Notes: a model not told the origin generated them from the sequence alone. A stretch of 64,000 nt of DNA from Curvibacter gracilis ATCC BAA-807 (GCF_000518645.1 NZ_JADZ01000005.1:381145-445144); one strand, 5' to 3'; positions 22,099 through 32,330 are shown, counted from the first letter of the stretch. Numbers and translations are program-made.

Positions 22099-22181
22099 GT
22101 CAGATTCCGTCGAGGCGCCGGCACCTGCCGGGCCCGGGGATCATACGAAAAGCCAGGCGGCTCCAGCCGCTGCGCCGGCCC

Positions 22182-23913
22182 TCAGCTTTCGTCGCGCAAC
22201 CACACCACGCCGCCCGAATGGGTGACCGCCCCTTGGTGGGCCGGGCGCACGGTGGCGGCGTATTTCTCCAGCACGCCGCCCAGCGGCGGGCGCGGGTGGC
22301 GGGCGGCGGCGGCCGCGCGATGGGCCAGTTCGGCCTCGCTGAGGTCCACGCTGATGCTGCGCGCCTCGGGCCGGGCGTCGATGCGCACGATGTCGCCGTC
22401 CTGCAGCAGCCCGATCGGGCCCCCGGCCACGGCCTCGGGCCCGGCGTAGCCGATGCACAGGCCTCGTGTGGCCCCCGAAAAGCGCCCATCGGTCAGCAAA
22501 GCCACCTTGTCGCCCACGCCCTGGCCGTACAGCAGCGCGGTGATGCCCAGCATCTCGCGCATGCCGGGGCTGCCCTGCGGGCCTTCATTGCGGATCACGA
22601 TCACGTCGCCCACCTGGTAGCGCAGGGCCTGCACCGCGGCCTGGGCCTCTTCCTCGCTCTCGAACACCCGCGCGGGGCCGGTGTGCACCAGGGTCTTGAG
22701 GCCTGCGGTTTTGAGCAAGGCCCCGTCGGGGCACAGATTGCCCTTGAGCACGGCCACACCGCCATCGCGGCTCAGGGCCTGGTCGATGGGCCGCACCACG
22801 CGCCCATCGGGTGCGCCGGCCGTGGCCAGTTCTTCGGCCAGGGTGCGCCCGGTGTAGGTCAGGGCCTGACCATGCAGGTAGCCGCCCGCCAGCAGCTCAC
22901 GCAGGATCACCGCGGCGCCGCCGATGTAGTGCACATCGCGCGCCAGGTAGCGCCCGCCGGGGCGCAGGTCGGCGATCAGCGGGGTGCGGGCAAAGACCTC
23001 GGCCACGTCGTCCAGATGGAAGCGGATGCCGGCCTCGTGCGCGATGGCCGGGATGTGCAGGGCCGCATTGGTCGAGCCCCCGGTGGCCGAGACCACGGCA
23101 CAGGCGTTCTCCAGCGCCTGGCGCGTGATCACCTCGCGCGGCAGCGGCCCGCCGCCAGTGAGCGAGGCCTGCACCGCCGCCATCAGCTGGCGCGCGGTGC
23201 GCCGCATCAGCGGTGCGCGCTCGCTGAACACCGCGGGCAGCATGCTGGAGCCGATGGGGGCCAGGCCCAGGGCCTCGCTGACCATGCCCATGGTGTTGGC
23301 CGTGAACTGACCGGCACAAGCCCCCGCCGTGGGCAGGCAGGCGTGGCTGACCTGGGCCAGTTCTTCGGTGCTGGCCGATGGTCTCGTAGGTGTCGACCAC
23401 GTTCAGGTCGCGGCCGTCGGGCCCGGGCATCTGCCCCGGCAGGGCCGAGCCGCCATGCACGAACACGCCGGGCACGTTGCAGCGCACGATGCCCGTCATC
23501 AGCCCCGGCAGGTTCTTGTCGCAGGCCCCGATGGCAAAGATGCCGTCCCACTGGTGGCCGCGCACCGAGGCCTCGACGCTGTCGGCGATCAGTTCGCGCG
23601 AGACCAGCGAGAAGCGCATGCCCGAGTGGGCCATGGTGAGCCCGTCGCTCACCGACACCACGGGGCACTCGTGGGGCGTGCCGCCGGCGGCATAGATGCC
23701 GGTCTTGGCGTGCTGGGCCTGCTCGCGCAGGTTGAGGTTGCAGGGGCTCATCTCGCCGCCGGTGTGGAACACACCGATGTGGGGCCGGGCGATGTCCTCA
23801 TCGTCCTGCCCCAGGGCGTACAGAAAGCTGCGCGTGGTGGCGCGGATGGTGCCTTCGACCAGAGTGGCCGAACGGTAGCGGGGCGGCTTGGCCGCAGAGT
23901 GGTCGTCGCTCAT
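22182..23913 (-). pseudogene. IlvD/Edd-family dehydratase, interrupted by a frameshift
   Basis: Two overlapping reading frames together encode one [Fe-S] dehydratase of about 577 codons. The first frame (ATG 23913, AGGAGA upstream) reads M-S-D-D-H-S through A-C-D-K-N-L-P-G to D-T-Y-E-T-I-G. The second continues with S-T-E-E-L, then [15 protein letters not shown], to a normal C-terminus ending W-L-R-D-E-S. The frame changes near 23362-23380. Several residues normally found between T-I-G and the Glu-rich helix seem to be missing, so a small out-of-frame deletion or a sequence error is likely. Substrate (dihydroxy acid or sugar acid) is not resolvable. The gene follows the Dpp-type ABC operon. 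Confidence 0.8.
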
Positions 23914-24031
23914 GGGGTGCAGGTCTCCTGGCCCCGTTCTGGGGGCGGCGCCCTGCGGGGTGGCTGGCACTTTAGCACCGGACCGCCCGGGCTGCAGGGC
24001 GACCAGGCGCAGCCCTCTCGCCGCGCTGCGC

Positions 24032-25768
24032 TCAGGCCGCGCGGCGCCGGTCCGCGTGCGGCGCGGCCTGGATCAGGCTGCGCGTGTAGGGGTGCTGCGG
24101 GTGTTCCCAGATCTCGCGGTGGTGGCCGGCCTCGACGATGCGGCCCTGGTTCATCACCATCACCCGGTCGGCGATGTGGCGCACCACCGACAGGTCGTGC
24201 GAGATGAACAGGTAGGACAGGCCGAAGTCCTGCTTCAGTTCCACCAGCAGGTTCAGGATCTGCGCCTGGATGGACACATCCAGCGCCGACACCGGCTCGT
24301 CCAGCACCACCAGGGCGGGCCGCACCACCAGGGCCCGGGCGATGCCGATGCGCTGGCGCTGGCCGCCCGAAAACTCATTGGGGTAGCGGCTGGCCGCCGA
24401 GGCCGGCAGGCCCACACGCTCCAGGATCTCGCCGATGCGGCGGCGGCGCTCATCGCGCGAGGCCACGTCGTGCACCTTGAGCACGGTGTCCAGGATGTCC
24501 TGCACGCTGCGCCGTGGGTTGAGCGAGGCATACGGGTCCTGGAACACCATCTGGATGCGGCGCCGCCAGGGCTTGAGGGCGCGCTCGGGCAGGCGGGCGA
24601 TGTCGGTGCCGTCGAGCACGATGCGACCCTCGGCCGGATCGACCAGGCGCAGCAGGGTTTTGGACAAGGTGGACTTGCCGCAGCCCGATTCGCCCACCAG
24701 GCCCAGGGTCTCACCGGCGCGCAACTCGAAGGACACGCCATCCACCGCGTTCACCAGGGCGCCATCGCGCCCCTTGTAGGCGGTGCGCAGCGCCTGCACC
24801 TGCAGCAGCGGCTGGCCGGTGGGCAGCACCACGGGCTGCGGGGCCCGGGGCGCGGGCTGCACCAGCTCGAAACGGCGCTGGCCCGTGACGGGGTCGAGCG
24901 CGGTGTTGATCTCGGGCAGGCGGCGCTCGCTGCTGTGGGGCACCTGGCCGGCATGCAGCGAGGCCCCCAACAGGCCCCGGGTGTAGGCGTGGCCGGGTTG
25001 GGCAAACAGGGTGGCGGTGTCGGCCTCTTCGACCTTTTCGCCGCCGAACATCACGGCCACGCGATCGGCCCATTGCGAGACCACCCCCAGGTCGTGGGTG
25101 ATCAGCAGCAGGGCCATGTCCAGCTCGCGGCGCAGGCCGTCCAGCAACTCCAGGATCTGGGCCTGGATGGTGACGTCGAGCGCGGTGGTGGGTTCGTCGG
25201 CCACCAGGAGGCGCGGGCGGCAGGCCACGGCCATGGCGATCATCACGCGCTGGCGCTGCCCGCCCGAGAGCTTGTGCGGGTGGTCGTCGATGCGGCGCTG
25301 CGGCTCGGGGATGCGCACCAAGTCCAGCAGCTCGATGGCACGGCGGCGTGCGGCCAGGGCCGACAGGCCCTCATGCAGGCGCAAGGTCTCGGCAATCTGG
25401 GCCCCTATGGTGTGCACCGGGTTGAGCGAGGTCATGGGCTCCTGGAAGATCATCGAGATCTCGCGCCCACGCAGGGCCCGCAACTCGGGCGGGCGCAGTT
25501 GCAGGATGTCGCGCCCCTCGAACAGCAGCCGCCCCGTCACCTCGGCCCCGGGGGCCAACAGGCGCAGCAGCGACAAGGCCGTGGTCGACTTGCCGCAACC
25601 CGATTCGCCCACCAGGGCCAGGGTTTCGCCGCGCTGCAGGCTGAGGTTCAGGTGGCTGACCGCACTGACCCGGCCCTGCGAGCCGCGAAACGCGATGCTC
25701 AGGTCCTGGATGTCGAGCAAGGGGGGCTCGGGCTGGGTGGCCCGCTGGGATGGAATGGAAGTGGTCAT
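24032..25768 (-). CDS. Dipeptide-type ABC transporter, fused DppD-DppF ATP-binding protein
   Basis: A 578-residue protein with two complete ABC ATPase domains in tandem (about 15-270 and 300-560). Each has Walker A (G-E-S-G-C-G-K-S-T), a signature (L-S-G-G-Q-R-Q-R and F-S-G-G-Q-R-Q-R) and Walker B (L-L-V-A-D-E-P and L-V-V-L-D-E-P). Both C-termini show oligopeptide-transporter extensions. This is the GsiA/YejF type, powering import by the two permeases upstream. The ATG at 25768 begins M-T-T-S-I-P; the frame is open farther back but overlaps the permease. The divergent binding protein gene and SsuD beyond it suggest the cargo is an organosulfur compound. Confidence 0.93.
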   Translation of the reverse strand: MTTSIPSQRATQPEPPLLDIQDLSIAFRGSQGRVSAVSHLNLSLQRGETLALVGESGCGKSTTALSLLRLLAPGAEVTGRLLFEGRDILQLRPPELRALRGREISMIFQEPMTSLNPVHTIGAQIAETLRLHEGLSALAARRRAIELLDLVRIPEPQRRIDDHPHKLSGGQRQRVMIAMAVACRPRLLVADEPTTALDVTIQAQILELLDGLRRELDMALLLITHDLGVVSQWADRVAVMFGGEKVEEADTATLFAQPGHAYTRGLLGASLHAGQVPHSSERRLPEINTALDPVTGQRRFELVQPAPRAPQPVVLPTGQPLLQVQALRTAYKGRDGALVNAVDGVSFELRAGETLGLVGESGCGKSTLSKTLLRLVDPAEGRIVLDGTDIARLPERALKPWRRRIQMVFQDPYASLNPRRSVQDILDTVLKVHDVASRDERRRRIGEILERVGLPASAASRYPNEFSGGQRQRIGIARALVVRPALVVLDEPVSALDVSIQAQILNLLVELKQDFGLSYLFISHDLSVVRHIADRVMVMNQGRIVEAGHHREIWEHPQHPYTRSLIQAAPHADRRRAA

Positions 25769-25806
25769 GGTCAACAAAGGGGTGGGGGTCGGGCTCAGCG
25801 TCAGGC

Positions 25807-26769
25807 TCAGCGGCCGCGCAGGCGCGGGTTGAAGGCGTCGTTCAGGCCGTCGCCCAGCAGGTTCAGCGCCAGCACGGTCAGCACGATGGCGGCGCCCGGC
25901 AAGGCGGTCAGGAACCAGGCGGTGCGCAGCAGTTCGCGCCCCTCGCCGATCATGCTGCCCCACGACACGGCATTCGGGTCGCCCATGCCCAGGAAGGACA
26001 GCGCCGACTCGATCAGGATGGCACTGGCCACCAGCACCGAGGTGGTGACGATCACCGGCGGCAGCGCATTGGGCAGCATCTCCTGCGCCATGATGCGCAG
26101 GTGGCTGAAGCCCTGGCTGCGCGCGGCCAGCACGAATTCGGCCTCGCGCAGGGTGCGGAACTCGGCCCGCACCAGGCGCGCGATCACAGGCCACGAGGCC
26201 AGCCCGATGGCCAGCACGATCACGCCCACCGAGGGACGGCCGATGGCCACCACCACGATCACCAACAAAAAGGTGGGCACGGTCTGCACCAGTTCGGTCA
26301 GGCGCACCAGCACATCATCGACCACGCCGCCCAGGTAGCCAGCGGTGGCGCCCACCACAATGCCGATGGCCAGGCTGAGCACGGCCGCCACCACGCCCAC
26401 GGCCAGCGACACGCGGGCGCCGTGCGCGATGCCGGCCAGCACGTCGCGGCCCAGCGAGTCGCTGCCCAGGGGGTAGGCCGCGTCCTGCCCCGGCCACAGC
26501 AGGGGCTGGGCCACCATGTCGAGCGGGTCGCCCGGGAACAGCCAGGGCGCCAGCAGGGCCAGGGCCGTCATGCCCAGCAGGATGAACGCGCCCAGCACGG
26601 CGGCCGGGTTGCGCAGCAGCGCCTTCAGCGCCACGAAGCGACGCGGGCCGGGCTCTGGCGCGGCCTGGGCGGGCGCAGACGCGGCTTCAAGGGCGAGGTC
26701 AGCCGCATGGGCAGCATCAGCCACGTGAGCCGTCACGCCGGTGCTGACAGAAAGAGGAACAGAAGACAC
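25807..26769 (-). CDS. Dipeptide-type ABC transporter permease (DppC-like)
   Basis: A 320-residue inner-membrane permease with about six membrane helices after an Ala-rich N-terminal extension of roughly 45 residues. It has the DppC features: an N-terminal L-L-R-N-P-A-A-V-L-G helix, the L-G-S-D-S-L-G-R-D-V-L motif, and the E-A-A-type cytoplasmic loop around F-V-L-A-A-R-S-Q-G that couples to the ATPase. The C-terminal N-L-L-G-D-G-L-N-D-A-F-N-P-R is diagnostic. It lies 50 bases downstream of the DppB-like gene and 38 bases before the ATPase. Confidence 0.93.
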   Translation of the reverse strand: MSSVPLSVSTGVTAHVADAAHAADLALEAASAPAQAAPEPGPRRFVALKALLRNPAAVLGAFILLGMTALALLAPWLFPGDPLDMVAQPLLWPGQDAAYPLGSDSLGRDVLAGIAHGARVSLAVGVVAAVLSLAIGIVVGATAGYLGGVVDDVLVRLTELVQTVPTFLLVIVVVAIGRPSVGVIVLAIGLASWPVIARLVRAEFRTLREAEFVLAARSQGFSHLRIMAQEMLPNALPPVIVTTSVLVASAILIESALSFLGMGDPNAVSWGSMIGEGRELLRTAWFLTALPGAAIVLTVLALNLLGDGLNDAFNPRLRGR

Positions 26770-26819
26770 GGTGGGGGTTCTCCGGAATGAAGTTCAGGAC
26801 CTGAGCAGGCAGGCGGGGA

Positions 26820-27818
26820 TCAGCGCACGCGGATGCGCGGGTCCAGCGCCGCGTGCAGCAGATCCACCAGCAGGTTGGCCAGGATCACCAGCAGCGACGA
26901 CATCAGCAAGATGCCCAGCAGCACGGTGTAGTCGCGTGCCATCACCGACTCGAAGGCCAGCCGCCCCAGGCCGGGCCAGCTGAACACGGTCTCGACCACC
27001 ACGGCGCCGCCCAGCAAGGTGCCGAAATGCATGCCGGCCACGGTGGTGACGGGGATCAATGCGTTGCGCAGCACATGGCGCAGCGTGACCGCCAGCGGGT
27101 GCAGGCCCTTGGCGATGGCGGTGCGCACAAAGTCCTGCTGGCTGACCTCGAGCATGGCGGCCCGGGTCAGGCGCGAGAAGATCGCCACATAGAAGCCCGC
27201 CATGGCCAGCGCCGGCAGCACCAGGTGGCGCAAGGTGTCGAGCACGCGGTCCAGCCCGCTCAGGCCGGCACCGATGCTGCCGCTGCCCCCGGTGGGCAGC
27301 CAGCCCAGCTTGACCGAGAACAGCACGATGGCCATCAGCCCCAGCCAGAAGCCGGGGGTGGAGTACAGCAGCAGGGCCAGCACCGACAGCACCCGGTCGG
27401 GCCAGCGCCCGACGCGGCTGGCCATCACGGTGCCCAGCGCGATCCCCAGTGCCAAGGCCAGGCTGAGTGCGGCCAGCATCAGCAGCAAGGTGTTGCCCAG
27501 GCGCGCGCCGATCAGCTCGGTCACCGGCAGGTTGTAGCGCGGCGAGGTGCCCAGGCTGAAGTGGGCCAGGTGGCTGAGGTAGTTGGCCAACTGGTGCAGC
27601 ACCGGCAGGTCGAGCCCGAAATGGCGGCGCAGCTGCTCCATGGTCTCGGCCGTGGCCGAGCCCGATTCGGCAGCCACCACATCGGCGGCATCGCCCGGCA
27701 CCAGCTGCATCAGAAAGAAGTTCAGCACCACCACGCCCAGCACGGTCGGAATGGCCTGCCAGGCCGTGCGTCTCAGGGAGCGCGCGAGCTCGCGCCAACG
27801 CTCGTTCGACACGCTCAT
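26820..27818 (-). CDS. Dipeptide-type ABC transporter permease (DppB-like)
   Basis: A 332-residue permease with an N-terminal helix (about 20-40), about five further helices, and the DppB pattern: F-F-L-M-Q-L-V-P-G-D, H-F-G-L-D-L-P, the coupling loop F-V-R-T-A-I-A-K-G and the closing L-D-P-R-I-R. The ATG at 27818 has GGAG seven bases upstream; the in-frame ATG at 27944 lies in the divergent promoter region and is not favoured. It is the first gene of the leftward transporter operon, and the substrate-binding protein starts divergently 267 bases away. Confidence 0.92.
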   Translation of the reverse strand: MSVSNERWRELARSLRRTAWQAIPTVLGVVVLNFFLMQLVPGDAADVVAAESGSATAETMEQLRRHFGLDLPVLHQLANYLSHLAHFSLGTSPRYNLPVTELIGARLGNTLLLMLAALSLALALGIALGTVMASRVGRWPDRVLSVLALLLYSTPGFWLGLMAIVLFSVKLGWLPTGGSGSIGAGLSGLDRVLDTLRHLVLPALAMAGFYVAIFSRLTRAAMLEVSQQDFVRTAIAKGLHPLAVTLRHVLRNALIPVTTVAGMHFGTLLGGAVVVETVFSWPGLGRLAFESVMARDYTVLLGILLMSSLLVILANLLVDLLHAALDPRIRVR

Positions 27819-28085
27819 GGCGCGGTCTCCGGGTGGGGGGCTTGAAAGGCTTGGGGCAACATGCGGCAGCTCTCGAAAGGTCAGAAAGCTGGCGATGCTA
27901 GTCAGCCCCACCGGGCCGGACAACGAACAAATCGTTCTATGCATGCACGTTTTCCGGCAGGCCCGAGGGGTGGCGCCGCTGCACCGGAAAAGTACTTAGC
28001 AAGCGCCGAAAGATTCGTTGTCAGGCGCCCCGGCGGCAGCGGACCATTCGCCGGTCCAAGACTTTTGCACCGAGAGAACACGCGC
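27819..28085. promoter_or_regulatory. Divergent control region of the sulfonate/peptide-type ABC locus
   Basis: It separates the leftward permease operon from the rightward binding protein. An inverted repeat AACGA-ACAAA-TCGTT lies at 27922-27936 and may be an operator. A GAGAGAA ribosome-binding site precedes the ATG at 28086. I did not identify promoter hexamers with confidence. Confidence 0.4.
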
Positions 28086-29723
28086 ATGTCCGCACGCAAG
28101 CAAACCAACACGCCCCTCCTTCAAACCGCCCTGAACGGCATCGCCCTCCAGCGCCGCCTGCTGTTGGCCCTGTCCACCGCCGGCCTGCTGACCCTGGGCG
28201 GCCCGGCGGCCCTGGCCCAGGCCAAGGCGGGCGGCACCCTGAACTGGGCCGTGAACCCGGTGCCCTCCTCCATCGTGCCGCTGACCACCACGGCCGGCGG
28301 CAACACCGAGATCGGCCCCAAGATCGTGGAAGGCCTGCTGACCTACGACGAAGAGCTGCGCCCCAAGCCCCTGCTGGCCACGGCCTGGACCGTCAGCAAG
28401 GACGGCCTGCAGTACAAGTTCGAGCTGCGCCGCGGCGTGAAGTGGCATGACGGCAAGGATTTCAGCTCGGCCGACGTGGCCTTCTCGATCAACACCCTGA
28501 AGCAGGTGCACCCGCGCGGCCGGGCCACCTTTGCCAACGTGACCGAGGTGCGCACCCCGGACGCCCACACCGCCGTGATCGTGCTGAGCAAGCCCTCGCC
28601 CTTCCTGCTGACCGCCCTGGCTGCGGCCGAGTCGCCCATCGTGCCCAAGCACCTGTACGAGGGCAGCGACGTGGCCGCCAGCAAGTACAACAGCGCGCCC
28701 GTGGGCACCGGCCCCTTCGTGTTCAAGGAATGGGTGCAGGGCAGCCACATCATCCTGGAGCGCAACCCCAACTACTGGGACAAGCCCAAGCCCTACCTCG
28801 ACCGCGTGGTGGTGCGCTTCGTCACCGACTCGGCGGCCCGCGCCGCCGCGCTGGAATCCGGCAGCCTGGACCTGGGCGCCGGTGGTGGCGGCATTCCGAT
28901 CACCGATGTGGAGCGCTTCAAGAAGCTGCCCAATGTGAATGTCGAATCGCGCAACTGGGCCTATGTGGGCGACCACCAGCAGATCTACTTCAACCTGGAC
29001 ACCCCGGCGCTCCAGAAGATCGAGGTGCGCCGCGCCCTGGCGCAGTCCATCGACCTGAATGCCTTCAACCGCACGGTGTGGCTGGGCCTGGGCAAGCTGT
29101 CGGCCTCGCCCATCGGCACCCTGCAAAGCCGCTACCACGACAAGAGCATCCAGCCCTACCCCTTCAACCCCAAGCAGGCCGAGGCCGACCTGGACGCCGC
29201 CGGCTACAAGCGCGATGCCCAGGGCACCCGCCTGAAGCTGCGCCTGCTGTTCAACCCCTTTGTGGACCGCCGAGCAGTCGACTTTGTGCGCCAATCGCTG
29301 GGCCGCATCGGCGTGGACGCCAACATCGAGGCCTACGACTTTGCCACCTACGTGACCAAGGCCTACACCGAGCGCGCCTTTGACATCACCTTCGAATCGC
29401 TGACCAACATCTTCGACCCCTCGGTGGGCGTGCAGCGCATCTTCTGGTCGAAGAACTTCAAGGTGGGTCTGCCGTTCTCGAACGCACCGCACTACGTGAA
29501 CCCCGAGGTGGACCGCCTGCTGGAGGCTGCCGCCGTCGAGGTGGACGAGGCCAAGCGCCGCGACCTGTTTGTGGCCTTCCAGCAGCAGGTGCACAAGGAC
29601 ATCCCCTCGATCGAGGTGGGGGCCAACCCGAACGTGACCGTGAGCAGCAAGCGCGTGCACCAGTACGCGCCCACCGGCGAAGGCATCCGCGGCAGCTTCT
29701 CCGAGCTGTACCTGGCACCCTGA
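28086..29723 (+). CDS. ABC transporter substrate-binding protein, family 5 (peptide/organosulfur type)
   Basis: A 545-residue periplasmic protein. A signal peptide (about 1-44, ending A-A-L-A-Q-A) is followed by the SBP family 5 fold: [13 protein letters not shown] near residue 120, [11 protein letters not shown] around 210, and [10 protein letters not shown] near 450. Such proteins bind di- and oligopeptides or other small molecules for DppBCDF-type transporters, here encoded divergently. The next gene is SsuD, so the ligand may be a sulfonate or related compound; that is inference from context. It has a paralogue at 50020-51687. Confidence 0.92.
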   Translation: MSARKQTNTPLLQTALNGIALQRRLLLALSTAGLLTLGGPAALAQAKAGGTLNWAVNPVPSSIVPLTTTAGGNTEIGPKIVEGLLTYDEELRPKPLLATAWTVSKDGLQYKFELRRGVKWHDGKDFSSADVAFSINTLKQVHPRGRATFANVTEVRTPDAHTAVIVLSKPSPFLLTALAAAESPIVPKHLYEGSDVAASKYNSAPVGTGPFVFKEWVQGSHIILERNPNYWDKPKPYLDRVVVRFVTDSAARAAALESGSLDLGAGGGGIPITDVERFKKLPNVNVESRNWAYVGDHQQIYFNLDTPALQKIEVRRALAQSIDLNAFNRTVWLGLGKLSASPIGTLQSRYHDKSIQPYPFNPKQAEADLDAAGYKRDAQGTRLKLRLLFNPFVDRRAVDFVRQSLGRIGVDANIEAYDFATYVTKAYTERAFDITFESLTNIFDPSVGVQRIFWSKNFKVGLPFSNAPHYVNPEVDRLLEAAAVEVDEAKRRDLFVAFQQQVHKDIPSIEVGANPNVTVSSKRVHQYAPTGEGIRGSFSELYLAP

Positions 29724-29738
29724 TGCCCAGGTAGCCAC

Positions 29739-29755
29739 GGCGGCCAAGGGCCGCC
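29739..29755 (+). terminator. Hairpin between binding protein and ssuD genes
   Basis: A perfect seven-base stem GGCGGCC / GGCCGCC with an AAG loop, followed by CTCTTCC. It may be an attenuating or stabilising hairpin separating high expression of the binding protein from ssuD. Confidence 0.45.
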
Positions 29756-29847
29756 CTCTTCCGCTCCAAAAAATCAAGCACCCACACACCACACAGCGGC
29801 ATCACCCCTTTCCATCATTTTTCAGACACAAGGAAAAAGAGAAAACC

Positions 29848-30975
29848 ATGAGCCTCGACATCTTCTGGTTCCTGCCCACCTCGGGCGACACCCGCTACCT
29901 GGGCAAGTCCGACTTCGGCCGCCCCGCCACCAACGCCTACATGCGCCAGATCGCGGTGACGGCCGAGAACCTGGGTTATGACGGCCTGCTGATCCCCACC
30001 GGCAGCTCCTGCCTGGACCCCTGGGTCACCGCGTCCAGCCTGGTGGGCGCCACCCAGCGCATCAAGCTGCTGGTGGCATTGCGCACCTCGCTGTCGGGCC
30101 CCACCGCCTCGGCCCGCCAGGCGGCGACGCTGGACCAGGCCCTGGGTGGCCGCCTGCTGCTCAACGTGGTGCCCGGCGGCGACGCCACCGAGCTGGCCGC
30201 CGACGGCGTGTTCCTGGACCACGACGCCCGCTACGACGCGGCCGACGAGTTCCTGACCGTGTGGAAGCGCCTGCTGCAGGGTGAAACCGTGGACTTCAAG
30301 GGCCAGCACCTGCAGGTGCAAGGCGCCAAGAATCACTTCACGCCCGTCAGCCAGCCCTACCCGCCCCTGTACTTCGGGGGCTCATCGCCGGCGGCCCACG
30401 AACTGGCGGCCAAGCATGTCGACGCCTACCTGAGCTGGGGCGAGCCGCCGGCCCAGGTGGCCGAAAAGATCGCCGACGTGCGCGCCCGCGCCGCCAAGCA
30501 TGGCCGCACCGTGCGCTTTGGCGTGCGCCTGCATGTGATCGTGCGCGAAACCCGGGCCGAGGCCTGGGCCGAAGCCGACCGCCTGATCAGCCGCCTGACC
30601 GATGCCGACATCACCGCCGCCCAGCAGAACTTCAACCGCATGGACTCGGTCGGCCAACGCCGCATGGCCGAACTGCACGGCGGGCAACGCGACAAGCTCG
30701 AAATCAGCCCCGATCTGTGGGCCGGCGTGGGCCTGGTGCGCGGCGGCGCCGGCACCGCCCTGGTGGGCGACCCCGAAACCGTCGCCAAGCGCCTGCAGGA
30801 GTACGCCGACCTGGGCGTGGACAGCTTTGTGCTGTCGGGCTACCCCCACCTCGAAGAGGCCATCCGCTTTGCCGAGCTGGTCTTCCCCCTGCTGCCCGGC
30901 AAGAAACCGGTCACCCTGCGCGATCAGGTGCTGACGGGTGGGGCGTTTGATGGGCGGGCTGTGGCGGCGTCGTAA
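29848..30975 (+). CDS. ssuD: FMNH2-dependent alkanesulfonate monooxygenase
   Basis: A 375-residue bacterial-luciferase-like TIM barrel. It matches SsuD almost end to end: the start [56 protein letters not shown] and S-G-Y-P-H-L-E-E-A. SsuD cleaves alkanesulfonates to aldehyde and sulfite using reduced FMN from a partner reductase; no SsuE-like gene is visible here. A strong AAGGA ribosome-binding site precedes the ATG. It lies downstream of the binding protein gene in the same direction, consistent with a sulfur-starvation operon. Confidence 0.92.
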   Translation: MSLDIFWFLPTSGDTRYLGKSDFGRPATNAYMRQIAVTAENLGYDGLLIPTGSSCLDPWVTASSLVGATQRIKLLVALRTSLSGPTASARQAATLDQALGGRLLLNVVPGGDATELAADGVFLDHDARYDAADEFLTVWKRLLQGETVDFKGQHLQVQGAKNHFTPVSQPYPPLYFGGSSPAAHELAAKHVDAYLSWGEPPAQVAEKIADVRARAAKHGRTVRFGVRLHVIVRETRAEAWAEADRLISRLTDADITAAQQNFNRMDSVGQRRMAELHGGQRDKLEISPDLWAGVGLVRGGAGTALVGDPETVAKRLQEYADLGVDSFVLSGYPHLEEAIRFAELVFPLLPGKKPVTLRDQVLTGGAFDGRAVAAS

Positions 30976-31008
30976 CAAAGACCTTGAACAGCCGACCCTG
31001 GCGCTTCC

Positions 31009-31536
31009 TCAGATGGAGGCCCAGCGCCTGATCCGCGAGCGCAGCGTGCGCTGCTGCGAGGCGTCCAAGGCCATGGTGCTCACCAGGGCCAGTGCGGCTG
31101 GGGCACTGACGTAACAATGGGTCAGCAAGGCGGTGCAAAACACCCTGTCTTTCTCGCGACCGGCGGTGGCTTTGGCAAGAAACAGGTCCAGCACATCGAG
31201 GCAATACCCCACCCGGCCATCGGTGTTCGGATTTTGAAGCCGATGGACGCGGCTCATCCAGTCCCGAGGCAGCACCGCTGTTTCTGGCCCCACGGCCTGA
31301 GCGTAATAACCAAAATGGTCGTGAAATTGAGAGCCTTCACCGATGGCCCCTTCAATCAGGTCGGCCAGCTCCGGCGCTGCGAGCGGGTAGATATCGGCCT
31401 CCATCGAGACGGTGAAGGTCGCTTCAGGGTCCGGTATGGATCCAAGTATCGACTGGCTGCCCAGGATCACGAACTCATACTGGTCTGTGATCTGGGCACT
31501 GGCCCGGATGATGTGCTCCAATTCTTCCCGGGTCAT
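31009..31536 (-). CDS. Nucleotidyltransferase-like protein (DUF6036/AbiEii-like), putative toxin
   Basis: A 175-residue protein. The N-terminal half has Y-E-F-V-I-L-G-S-Q-S-I-L-G and, about 18 residues later, S-M-E-A-D-I-Y-P. These look like the G-S and acidic metal-binding motifs of nucleotidyltransferase-fold proteins, with E-x-D in place of the usual D-x-D. The C-terminal half is helical. It begins three bases after the stop of an HTH regulator gene, the arrangement of AbiE-like type IV toxin-antitoxin pairs and other HTH/NTase modules. Toxin activity is inferred from context only. It converges on ssuD with a 33-base gap. Confidence 0.65.
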   Translation of the reverse strand: MTREELEHIIRASAQITDQYEFVILGSQSILGSIPDPEATFTVSMEADIYPLAAPELADLIEGAIGEGSQFHDHFGYYAQAVGPETAVLPRDWMSRVHRLQNPNTDGRVGYCLDVLDLFLAKATAGREKDRVFCTALLTHCYVSAPAALALVSTMALDASQQRTLRSRIRRWASI

Positions 31537-31539
31537 GCA

Positions 31540-32235
31540 CTAACCAACGAGGGCCCCGGGTGTGGCGGAGGGCTCCAGGTGACTGCTGAGTTCAACCCCC
31601 TCTTTGAGGGATCTCATCTGCTGAAGAACCTGCTGACGACTGGCTTCCGAGAGAATCGTGACGAGTGGCGAGGCCTGCCGGAGCTGCTGGGCGCGGCGAT
31701 GGCGGCCCAAGACCTTTCGCCAGGCTCCAGCGTCGAGAATCTCCAGCCATTCACGCCAAAGACCTGTGGACCTTGAATCGCCTTGAGACAGCCAACGCTC
31801 GACCGTCTGGCGCGCCTGTGCCACCAGAACAGGGTCGGCCTTGGCCTGCCTGACAGCTTCTTCATGCAAGGCCAAGCTTTGGAGATCCTGGAGTTGGTGC
31901 CTCGCAGGATCCACAGATACCCGGACCTGCACGGTAGGCGCGGCTCGCCTGGAATGCCCGGCAGCTGACCCCGCTGCGACGGGATGCAACGCATCGCCAC
32001 ATAGCAAAGCCAGTTCACCTGCGACACCCAAAACCGACATGACACGCAAGTAATTGCCGATCGCTGGCCCAGGATCACCGGCTTCAATGGCCCTCAGCGT
32101 GTTCCGGGAAAGGCCGGCAAGTGCCGCCATTTCGACGGTTCCCAGCCGCCGCTCCTTGCGCAAACGAGCCAAACGATCCCCCAATTGCAAAAGCAATTGA
32201 CGCTCAAGAACTGCGGTCAGACAGGCATCGCTCAT
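31540..32235 (-). CDS. XRE-family HTH protein, putative antitoxin/autoregulator
   Basis: A 231-residue protein. An N-terminal helix-turn-helix (about 15-75) carries L-G-D-R-L-A-R-L-R-K-E-R-R and A-L-A-G-L-S-R-N-T-L-R-A-I-E-A-G, the XRE fold. The C-terminal part (about 95-231) is helical and unrecognised. I chose the ATG at 32235. An alternative TTG at 32334 would encode an AT-rich non-conserved leader running through the TTTGATCA repeats. The nucleotidyltransferase starts three bases after its stop. Palindromic repeats sit immediately upstream of the chosen start, fitting self-repression of a toxin-antitoxin operon. Confidence 0.7.
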   Translation of the reverse strand: MSDACLTAVLERQLLLQLGDRLARLRKERRLGTVEMAALAGLSRNTLRAIEAGDPGPAIGNYLRVMSVLGVAGELALLCGDALHPVAAGSAAGHSRRAAPTVQVRVSVDPARHQLQDLQSLALHEEAVRQAKADPVLVAQARQTVERWLSQGDSRSTGLWREWLEILDAGAWRKVLGRHRRAQQLRQASPLVTILSEASRQQVLQQMRSLKEGVELSSHLEPSATPGALVG

Positions 32236-32273
32236 TTGATCAACATTTAAATCAAATGATTGATTTTTGATCA
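32235..32273. promoter_or_regulatory. Paired TTTGATCA repeats, candidate operator of the HTH gene
   Basis: TTTGATCA occurs at 32235-32242 and 32266-32273, a 31-base spacing or about three helical turns. Each copy has the TGATCA palindrome as its core, in a very AT-rich stretch that contrasts with the flanks. An ATTTGAT/ATCAAAT inverted pair lies between them. The position over the start of the HTH gene suggests autoregulation. Confidence 0.5.
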
Positions 32274-32330
32274 TTTTATTGACCAATTCAAGCATCCGAT
32301 ATGGCTCCGGCTTTCTGCGGCCGCGCATTC

